Below, one piece after another: positions 1-4,982 of a DNA stretch of 7,510 bases (within the stretch, counting starts at the first letter, position 1; each line of letters begins with the position of its first letter). The notes beneath the pieces are model-generated. The model was not told the origin of the DNA, did not search any database, and worked only from the letters and a program-made list of their open reading frames with translations. The position numbers were made by a program, and so were the translations under genes. The DNA comes from Shewanella sp. (GTDB lineage Bacteria; Pseudomonadota; Gammaproteobacteria; Enterobacterales; Shewanellaceae). The DNA is taken from positions 1 to 7,510 of the forward strand of contig SDWK01000909.1 of assembly GCA_004195335.1 (NCBI GenBank), read 5' to 3'.

Positions 1-4
1 GGTA

Positions 5-892
5 TTAATCTAAATGTTCTATCAGGTAATCCAGAAACACTCTGATTTTTGGAGAGATAAGCTCTCTTCTTAAATAGATGGCATAGGTTGAGCTCATGCT
101 TTCATAAGGACTGAAAGTATGCTGATTGAGGACATGAACCAGACTGCCATTTTTAAGCTCCTCGTGGACTGCCCACAACGGCATTAGGGCTAGGCCTGCA
201 TGGCTCAGTAGTAACTGTTTTTGTCCATTCACTGAGTTTACTGTGATGCCATCACGAATCGATAATTTCTTGGGTTTCTCATCCATCAAAAACCACTCAC
301 GCCATCCCGTGTAGCCGTAACGAATACAATCAAAATCTGTCAATGTCTGTGGATTTTCAGGACTGCCGTGTTGGGCCAGATAATGGGGACTTGAGCACAG
401 CGTAAAATTATTATCGGCAAGTTTCCTCGCTATCAAATTTGAGTCCGGCAGGCGGCCACTTCGAATGGCGATATCGACATTGTCTTCCACCAGATCGATG
501 ACCCGTTCGGTTAGCTCGAGTTCTATTGTGATATCAGGAAATTGGCTCATAAAAGCGGGGATCAAAGGGAGTACACAACTTTCGCCGAATCCGACCGTCA
601 TGCTGACTCTCAAGGAGCCTTTCGGGTTCTGTTGCAGGTCATTCACCACTCTGTGGGCTTCATCAAGCTCAGAGACGATTCGTTGGGAATATTGATAATA
701 GGTGAGTCCTGCTTCTGTAAGCCCGATATTACGGGTAGTACGGTTGAGCAGACGTATTCCTAACTCTTTTTCTAACGCAATGAGCTGACGAGATATCGAT
801 GATGGCTGAACATCGAATACCCGGCTCGCTTCAGAAATACTTCCCGTTTCGACGACACTGTTAAAGTAATGCAGTCTGGTGATCATGCTCAT
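5..892 (-). CDS. LysR-family transcriptional regulator
   Basis: A 295-residue protein of normal LysR length. Residues 1-62 form the winged helix-turn-helix, visible as TGSISEASRVFDVQPSSISR followed by the typical LEKELGIRLLNRTTR and LTEAG segments. Residues from about 90 to the end are the periplasmic-binding-protein-like effector domain of the CrgA-like type. It should be a cytoplasmic DNA-binding regulator, and the effector cannot be read from sequence. It is divergent from the oxidoreductase at 1035, the usual arrangement for a LysR protein that controls its neighbour and itself. The start at 892 is chosen for length. A second in-frame ATG two codons in (884-886) is possible, and the ribosome site (AAGTAAG about 6 bases upstream) is weak. 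The stop codon lies only 4 bases from the window edge, so nothing downstream can be judged. Confidence 0.93.
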   Translation of the reverse strand: MSMITRLHYFNSVVETGSISEASRVFDVQPSSISRQLIALEKELGIRLLNRTTRNIGLTEAGLTYYQYSQRIVSELDEAHRVVNDLQQNPKGSLRVSMTVGFGESCVLPLIPAFMSQFPDITIELELTERVIDLVEDNVDIAIRSGRLPDSNLIARKLADNNFTLCSSPHYLAQHGSPENPQTLTDFDCIRYGYTGWREWFLMDEKPKKLSIRDGITVNSVNGQKQLLLSHAGLALMPLWAVHEELKNGSLVHVLNQHTFSPYESMSSTYAIYLRRELISPKIRVFLDYLIEHLD

Positions 893-936
893 GTTGACTT
901 ACTTCTGCAGGTTTAAGGCAAAGCTAGCCTAGATCA

Positions 937-957
937 CCTTTGTCTAAAAAGCAAAAG
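937..957. promoter_or_regulatory. Candidate LysR operator (T-N11-A dyad)
   Basis: The dyad TTTG (939-942) - 9 bases - CAAA (952-955) places T941 and A953 exactly eleven bases apart, matching the T-N11-A core of LysR binding sites. A further C937/G957 pair matches after one mismatch. A second short dyad, AGGC-N7-GCCT (916-930), lies closer to the regulator gene. Both sit between the divergent LysR and oxidoreductase genes. T-N11-A occurs often by chance in AT-rich DNA, so position is the main support. Confidence 0.4.
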
Positions 958-976
958 TAGTTTGTTTTATGGGTTG

Positions 977-1005
977 TTGTTAGTTTTTAGTGCAATTAAT
1001 AGAAT
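977..1005 (+). promoter_or_regulatory. Candidate sigma70 promoter of the oxidoreductase
   Basis: TTGTTA (977-982), a 17-base spacer and TAGAAT (1000-1005) match 4/6 and 5/6 of the sigma70 consensus. Transcription would start near 1012, leaving a leader of about 22 bases. The ribosome site GAGGG (1023-1027) ends 7 bases before the ATG at 1035. The T-N11-A dyad (939-955) lies just upstream of the -35, a position typical of LysR activation. Confidence 0.5.
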
Positions 1006-1034
1006 AGCCCCACTAACTATTTGAGGGCACAAAC

Positions 1035-2012
1035 ATGAAAGCAATGATAATTAAACAACTGGGTTCTAGCGATGTTTTCGAGCTTGCAGAGAAAGCGAAA
1101 CCGACACTGAAACCCGGACATATTCTGGTGGAAGTAAAAGCAAGCAGTGTCAATCCATTGGATACTATGTTGCGTTCGAGCGATACTCCCTGGTCTGCCA
1201 ATTTGCCTGAGATTTTACATGGTGATGTCGCTGGCATCGTGACTGAGGTTGCCGATGATGTGAGTCGCTTCAAGGTAGGCGATGAGGTTTATGGCTGCGC
1301 AGGAGGTATTGCGGGTATAGATGGTGCGCTGGCCGAATTTATGTTGGTCGATGTTGATCTGATGGCGCATAAGCCAAAAACCCTGACCATGAAGGAAGCG
1401 GCGGCTCTGCCACTAGTTTCAATTACAGCCTGGGAAGCGCTGAATAACAAGCTGGCTGTAAAAAAAGGGGACAAGGTGCTCATTCATGGGGCGACGGGTG
1501 GCGTGGGTCACATCGCGATTCAGTTAGCCAAATACTTTGGTGCAAACGTGACAGCGACCTCTATGCCTAAAAATATGGCGGTAGCCGAAACAATAGGGGC
1601 TGATAATTTAGTCAATGTGGCTGAGCAAAGCGTGCAGGAGTATGTGGCACAGTACACAGATGGGGTTGGTTTCGACGCTATCTTAGATACGGTGGCCGGT
1701 GAAAATATTCAACGCAGTTTCGAGGCGGCTAGATTCAACGGAGGCGTTGCGACGACCCTACCCATCGAGAATGTCTTACAGGTGGCATTAAAAAGCCTGA
1801 GTTTCCACAGTGTATTGATGCTTATTCCTATGGTTGAAGGGATTAACCGAAGATCCCATGGTGAGATCCTGACTAAAGTTGCCGAATTGGTCGATCTTGG
1901 CGTTATTAAGCCACTGTTGGATGATTCTGATTTCACCATCTGGCAGGTCGCCGATGCCCATGCCCGATTAGAGTCTGGCGCAGCGGTCGGTAAAATAGCA
2001 TTAACAGTTTAG
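1035..2012 (+). CDS. Zinc-free NAD(P)H:quinone oxidoreductase-like protein (MDR superfamily)
   Basis: A 325-residue medium-chain dehydrogenase/reductase of usual length. Residues 1-125 form the GroES-like domain, with VKASSVNPLD (35-43) and LHGDVAGIV (61-69). Residues about 126-260 hold the Rossmann fold, with HGATGGVGHIAIQLAK (151-166) carrying the AxxGxxG-type loop that binds NAD(P)H. The Cys that binds catalytic zinc in alcohol dehydrogenases is replaced in the NPLD segment, and the four-Cys structural-zinc lobe is absent. This places it with the zinc-free quinone oxidoreductases, which reduce quinones or reactive enones in the cytoplasm; the real substrate is unknown. ATG 1035 is supported by a GAGGG ribosome site and by family length. 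It is a single-gene unit, divergent from a LysR gene that probably controls it, and is closed by the terminator at 2073. The general class is firm, the exact reaction is not. Confidence 0.92.
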   Translation: MKAMIIKQLGSSDVFELAEKAKPTLKPGHILVEVKASSVNPLDTMLRSSDTPWSANLPEILHGDVAGIVTEVADDVSRFKVGDEVYGCAGGIAGIDGALAEFMLVDVDLMAHKPKTLTMKEAAALPLVSITAWEALNNKLAVKKGDKVLIHGATGGVGHIAIQLAKYFGANVTATSMPKNMAVAETIGADNLVNVAEQSVQEYVAQYTDGVGFDAILDTVAGENIQRSFEAARFNGGVATTLPIENVLQVALKSLSFHSVLMLIPMVEGINRRSHGEILTKVAELVDLGVIKPLLDDSDFTIWQVADAHARLESGAAVGKIALTV

Positions 2013-2072
2013 GTTAATTAGTCTACTAGACTGGTAACTCCGGTTCTGGACAAGATGAGATAAAGCGAATAC

Positions 2073-2105
2073 AAAAGAGTCAGGTGCCTCCTGACTCTTT
2101 TTATT
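2073..2105 (+). terminator. Rho-independent terminator of the oxidoreductase gene
   Basis: A perfect 12-bp stem (2073-2084 with 2090-2101) and a 5-base loop (TGCCT), running into a T-rich tail. It lies about 60 bases after the oxidoreductase stop. The convergent regulator gene ends at 2146. Its reverse strand has only four T's after the stem, so it mainly serves the plus strand. Confidence 0.9.
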
Positions 2106-2145
2106 TATAACTCGTGTATTTATAAAATTGTTTAAAAAGATAATC

Positions 2146-3678
2146 TTATCCATCACATCGCGTTTTATTCGATTGATAACAGCTTGGATCTCGTGGACAT
2201 ACAGCGCCTCTGGAGCAGATCACTCTTGCCTCTGTCTCAATGCCTCGCTCGACCCAGTTGATATTGAGGATTTTTGCCACGCTCATCAGCTCCTTTTTGA
2301 TGACCTTAGGTATCAATGCCGACCCACCTTGAGCCACACAAGCCTGTTTCAGATCCGATGCTATCGATAGTGCATCGCCACCTTGTGCTTCGATGGCTGG
2401 GTTAAGATCGATGCCTGCACAAAGCACATGATTATTGCCGGCAAGATCCTCAACTTTTATCGACTCACAGCAATAGATCCTGGGTTCATTTTCAACATTG
2501 AGTATTGATATCTGCGCCGATGTGCCCTCCGTAGGTTCGTTGATCATCCTAAATACCGCCCAATGCTGACAGGGGTCCTGCACCTGCCTCATATTCCCCC
2601 AAGGCAGTGGAATACCGTTGCCGCGATATACCGCCTTCAATTTTCCCGGTGCATAGGCGTCGAAGTAATGCCAGTGAGGGTAGGGAGACACTACGGTCAT
2701 TCTGCGCATGGCGACCGAGGCTGATACGCCCAGCTGTTTATGAACATCTATCTCATAACCGTGACGGTCGAGTAGCTGCCTGAATGGAACCTTAGGGCAG
2801 AGTAGGGCTCCGGCAAAAAAACTGGATTCAAAGTCACGCCAGGCATGCAGAATATCTTGCGCATTAACGGTCGAAGACTGCGGGACTCCCGTATCCACAT
2901 CTGCACTGATCTGGCTTCGCCCTGTGGTTAATACAGATTTAAGTCCATCTTTGTTGTGCAGCACGCAATGGCCTATGTGTACGGCGAGATCGTATTTGAG
3001 CCTGATAGGTGTCGTCTTGAGTTGTTCATTGACATAAATAGTCGAAGGGGGCTCGAAGAATGAGGTGACAAGTTGACTGGAGGTGACGCCCATCTCATCA
3101 ATTACATCGTGAGGGGTATCATTGATCCACTTTATCGAGAGCCCCAAACTTTTAGCGATATCCATCAGATCTTCGACGGCGAGCGGCATACGCTTAAGGC
3201 CTATCTCTTCGGCCGCACGTTCGAGATCTGGAAAATGGTTCTGGTGGTGCTCCTGATGAGCCCGGATTAACAAATGGGCAAATTGCCGGCCGGTAATACC
3301 GGTCTGAGATAACATCTCAGGAATGGCTATCTGCAAAATGTCCTTTGAAAAGAGGAAGCTTGGCTCTAAAGCCATGCCGCTTATTCCGCCTCGTCTGCCT
3401 TTTTCGGGGGTAATGGCTTGATCTTCGGGGACATCATCTAAGAACCAATCAACCTCTTTTTGAAAAACGGCGGCGATGACGGCCATCATGCCTGCGCTGG
3501 GGACGCGCTTACCTCGCTCTATCATAGAGAGATAGGATATTGATGGCGAGGATTCTGGATCGATTCTCATGCACCGGGCAGACAGATCTTCCATCGTCAG
3601 ATGATTTCGTTTTCTTAGGTTTCTTATCTTAGTTCCCAGAAAATGTGATTTTCTCATTAAGCTTTGGTTATTGCGCAT
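2146..3678 (-). CDS. XRE-family regulator with IrrE/M78-like and ScfR-like C-terminal regions
   Basis: A 510-residue cytoplasmic regulator. Residues 14-80 are an HTH_3/Cro-CI helix-turn-helix (LGTKIRNLRKR at the start, SYLSMIERGKRVPS at 48-61). The middle (about 120-300) resembles the M78/IrrE-like domain of short-chain fatty acyl regulators. The expected AHELGH is AVHIGH (232-237), so the first His and the Glu are lost, while H237 and a FESSFFAGALLCP segment with E284 remain. The tail has C488, C494, C500 and C508, recalling the C-terminal Cys motif of ScfR/RamB proteins. I recall this subgroup as DUF3612, from memory. Relatives control acetate, propionate and glyoxylate-shunt genes. It is divergent from the malate synthase G-like gene. 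The start is uncertain: ATG 3678 has no ribosome site, and ATG 3657 (residue 8, MRKSHF) is equally plausible. The operator-like repeats over its promoter suggest autoregulation. Confidence 0.88.
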   Translation of the reverse strand: MRNNQSLMRKSHFLGTKIRNLRKRNHLTMEDLSARCMRIDPESSPSISYLSMIERGKRVPSAGMMAVIAAVFQKEVDWFLDDVPEDQAITPEKGRRGGISGMALEPSFLFSKDILQIAIPEMLSQTGITGRQFAHLLIRAHQEHHQNHFPDLERAAEEIGLKRMPLAVEDLMDIAKSLGLSIKWINDTPHDVIDEMGVTSSQLVTSFFEPPSTIYVNEQLKTTPIRLKYDLAVHIGHCVLHNKDGLKSVLTTGRSQISADVDTGVPQSSTVNAQDILHAWRDFESSFFAGALLCPKVPFRQLLDRHGYEIDVHKQLGVSASVAMRRMTVVSPYPHWHYFDAYAPGKLKAVYRGNGIPLPWGNMRQVQDPCQHWAVFRMINEPTEGTSAQISILNVENEPRIYCCESIKVEDLAGNNHVLCAGIDLNPAIEAQGGDALSIASDLKQACVAQGGSALIPKVIKKELMSVAKILNINWVERGIETEARVICSRGAVCPRDPSCYQSNKTRCDG

Positions 3679-3680
3679 TT

Positions 3681-3717
3681 TGTAAAATTCACACTGTAAA
3701 ATTTTAATTGTGAAATT
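3681..3717. repeat. Three phased TGTRAAATT boxes, candidate operator
   Basis: TGTAAAATT at 3681-3689, TGTAAAATT at 3695-3703 and TGTGAAATT at 3709-3717 begin exactly 14 bases apart. They run from the predicted -10 of the regulator gene down to its first ATG, so a bound protein would block that promoter. A related TTTTGTAAA, identical to 3678-3686, recurs at 3834-3842 near the predicted start site of the divergent gene. The obvious binder is the adjacent XRE regulator. The background is very AT-rich, but the exact spacing is unlikely to be random. Confidence 0.5.
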
Positions 3718-3743
3718 GTAGTTAAAAATTCGCTAGACTACAA
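3715..3743 (-). promoter_or_regulatory. Candidate sigma70 promoter of the XRE/ScfR-like regulator
   Basis: Read on the minus strand: TTGTAG (3738-3743), a 17-base spacer, then TACAAT (3715-3720), matching 3/6 and 5/6 of consensus. Transcription would begin near 3708, inside the TGTRAAATT repeat cluster. The leader would be about 30 bases to ATG 3678, or about 50 to ATG 3657. Confidence 0.45.
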
Positions 3744-3797
3744 ATTAAGCAATCAGGAAACAGTATTTATGTTGAATATCGAGACAGAGCTGAAGGA

Positions 3798-3826
3798 TTG
3801 ATATTTCATAAAATTAAAAATATGTT
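3798..3826 (+). promoter_or_regulatory. Candidate sigma70 promoter of the malate synthase G-like gene
   Basis: TTGATA (3798-3803), a 17-base spacer and TATGTT (3821-3826) match 5/6 and 4/6 of consensus. The start site would be near 3833, giving a leader of about 53 bases. A TTTTGTAAA box (3834-3842), shared with the regulator's own promoter, sits right at that start site. Both arms of the divergent pair could therefore answer to one protein. Confidence 0.45.
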
Positions 3827-3885
3827 TCTATGCTTTTGTAAATAATTAAAAATCTAACTTAAGACCGAGTGAAGAGGATAAGGCT

Positions 3886-4386
3886 ATGGACATTTCAACA
3901 ATCAATAGTATTCAAAGTAAACAGAACTTTAATGACCTTATCAATGCTGACGTTATGAATGTGGAGCTTGTCAAAACTTCACAAAGTGAAACTGCGAAGC
4001 AGTTTCTCGACAGCACTTTTCCATTAGCGAAAGGATCACATCAAGATGTCAGCAGTTATGTTGTTTACTACCAGCAATTGCTGATCTTCTTCATCGACGG
4101 TACTCATACCGGTTTGAAAGATCCAAAGCAGTTTGTTGCCTTAAACGGTCATAAGAGTGAGCCTTCGGCTATCCTGTTACGAGATAAGGGCACGCATGTG
4201 GAGCTGACATTCGACCGTTGTGGTGAGATTGGCGCTCATGATAGTGCCAATATTGAAGATATTCAGGTTGAAGGGCACAGGTATTGGATTAGTTTGTTAA
4301 ATATCGATGAGCAGAATAGGATTTCAATGTCACAACAAGATCAAATATTTACAGCCAAAGATGGCAGTGACTACTTGCTAAAATAA
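3886..4386 (+). CDS. Stand-alone malate synthase G alpha/beta insertion-domain protein, non-catalytic
   Basis: A 166-residue protein with no signal peptide or membrane segment. Residues 38-129 align without gaps to about residues 171-262 of E. coli GlcB as I recall that sequence. Shared blocks include FLD..PL..GS.QDV (40-55), P.QFV (80-84), ILL...G.H.EL (96-107) and D..G.IG..D (110-119), with roughly 40 identities by hand count. In GlcB this stretch is the alpha/beta insertion domain. Similarity stops just before the catalytic D270/E272 segment, and the whole TIM barrel is absent, so malate synthase activity is not expected. Residues 155-161 (FTAKDGS) echo the later YTAPDGS of GlcB. ATG 3886 follows a GAGG ribosome site (3874-3877). 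The frame is intact and flanked by a promoter and terminator, arguing for a working gene rather than a decaying remnant. Its function is unknown; pairing with a ScfR-like regulator suggests a role in C2 metabolism. Confidence 0.85.
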   Translation: MDISTINSIQSKQNFNDLINADVMNVELVKTSQSETAKQFLDSTFPLAKGSHQDVSSYVVYYQQLLIFFIDGTHTGLKDPKQFVALNGHKSEPSAILLRDKGTHVELTFDRCGEIGAHDSANIEDIQVEGHRYWISLLNIDEQNRISMSQQDQIFTAKDGSDYLLK

Positions 4387-4404
4387 TCGTTATTTCATTC
4401 GAAT

Positions 4405-4443
4405 AAAAAAAGGCCGTAAGCCTTGAAGCTTACAGCCTTTTTT
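4405..4443. terminator. Bidirectional terminator between convergent genes
   Basis: Stem AAAAAAGGC (4406-4414) with GCCTTTTTT (4435-4443), one C/A mismatch, then GTAAGC (4416-4421) with GCTTAC (4428-4433) and a 6-base loop. A run of A's on the left and T's on the right gives a U-tract in both directions. It therefore serves the malate synthase G-like gene (plus, ends 4386) and the VF530 gene (minus, ends 4500). Confidence 0.88.
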
Positions 4444-4464
4444 CATTGTTAAAATTACAACACC

Positions 4465-4484
4465 ATACAAGCTTTGCTTTGTAT
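4465..4484. repeat. Short hairpin after the VF530 gene
   Basis: ATACAAGC (4465-4472), loop TTT, then GCTTTGTAT (4476-4484) forms a stem with one bulged base. It lies between the VF530 stop and the bidirectional terminator and has no U-tract of its own. It could be part of the mRNA 3' end, protecting it from exonucleases, or chance. Confidence 0.3.
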
Positions 4485-4499
4485 TAAATGTCCGAAGCC

Positions 4500-4856
4500 C
4501 TAGTTACCCCAGATGTTGGCATTTAATTGAGTGTCATCATCCGAGTCTTTATTCGGTTTATCAGCTGCTCTGTTATTCGCAGTGCGAAGCGTTTTATCAG
4601 TGGCTTGGTAGCCGTCATCCCTTGGTTTTCTTGCAGGCAAAGGTAATTTATTCATCTTAAGGTAAAGATATTCAACTTTTTCTCTTGCCCAGAGGGTTTT
4701 ACGCAGGAATCTTAGACTCGACTTGATACTAGGATCATGTTTAAAGCAGCGCACATCGATGCGGTCCCCAAGCTCTTCCCAGCCATAATGCTCGACTAAG
4801 TCAGTAAGTAAGGTTTCTAGCTTGATACCGTGTAATGGGTTGTTTGCTTGTGTCAT
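4500..4856 (-). CDS. VF530-family (DUF2132-type) small DNA-binding protein
   Basis: A 118-residue cytoplasmic protein. Residues 5-68 match the compact VF530 family named after a Vibrio fischeri protein: [44 protein letters not shown] and [11 protein letters not shown] are its hallmark segments. The family is usually annotated as DNA-binding on structural grounds, and its cellular role is not known to me. Many family members end soon after this core. Here about 50 further residues follow, basic first (around 71-101) and then acidic (DSDDD, 104-108), and are probably disordered. ATG 4856 is the natural start because the conserved core begins at residue 5, though no good ribosome site is present. 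The gene stands alone between two terminators and has its own promoter. Confidence 0.88.
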   Translation of the reverse strand: MTQANNPLHGIKLETLLTDLVEHYGWEELGDRIDVRCFKHDPSIKSSLRFLRKTLWAREKVEYLYLKMNKLPLPARKPRDDGYQATDKTLRTANNRAADKPNKDSDDDTQLNANIWGN

Positions 4857-4886
4857 GAGTTCATTGCGTCAATTGATATTGGTTTA

Positions 4887-4895
4887 ATTATATCA
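4887..4895 (-). promoter_or_regulatory. Extended -10 promoter of the VF530 gene
   Basis: On the minus strand the sequence TGATATAAT gives a perfect TATAAT (4887-4892) preceded by the TGn extended -10 element (4893-4895). The -35 region 17 bases upstream (TTATCC) is poor, as is common for extended -10 promoters. The start site would be near 4880, about 24 bases before the ATG. Confidence 0.55.
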
Positions 4896-4936
4896 GTAAA
4901 TGGCTAAGGGGATAAAGCTGACTTATTTCAGGGCAT

Positions 4937-4967
4937 AAAAAAAGAGGGCGTTTAACGCCCTCTTTTA
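4937..4967 (-). terminator. Rho-independent terminator of the S8 protease gene
   Basis: An 11-bp perfect stem (4940-4950 with 4956-4966) and a 5-base loop (TTTAA). On the minus strand it is followed by seven T's and lies 16 bases after the protease stop. It insulates the VF530 promoter from read-through. Confidence 0.9.
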
Positions 4968-4982
4968 TTTTTTAGCTATAGA

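Noticed and set aside
465..763. Plus-strand open frames inside the LysR gene
   Set aside because: They lie antisense to a well-supported gene and show no recognisable protein features.
1013..1939. Minus-strand open frames opposite the oxidoreductase gene
   Set aside because: Low-complexity translations antisense to a clear MDR-family gene; shadows of its codon use.
2128..2370. Plus-strand 80-codon frame over the 3' end of the regulator
   Set aside because: Overlaps the conserved Cys-rich tail coding region on the other strand and has no family resemblance.
3073..3270. Plus-strand 65-codon frame inside the regulator gene
   Set aside because: Antisense to the IrrE-like region; no ribosome site or recognisable motif.
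3886..4386. The malate synthase G-like gene as a frameshifted or decaying pseudogene
   Set aside because: The frame is intact with a ribosome site, and a clean terminator begins about 20 bases after the stop. No downstream sequence resembles the missing TIM barrel.
4856..4871. Tiny upstream reading frame ATGAACTCATGA overlapping the VF530 start
   Set aside because: Only three codons and without a ribosome site; overlap with the real ATG is probably chance.
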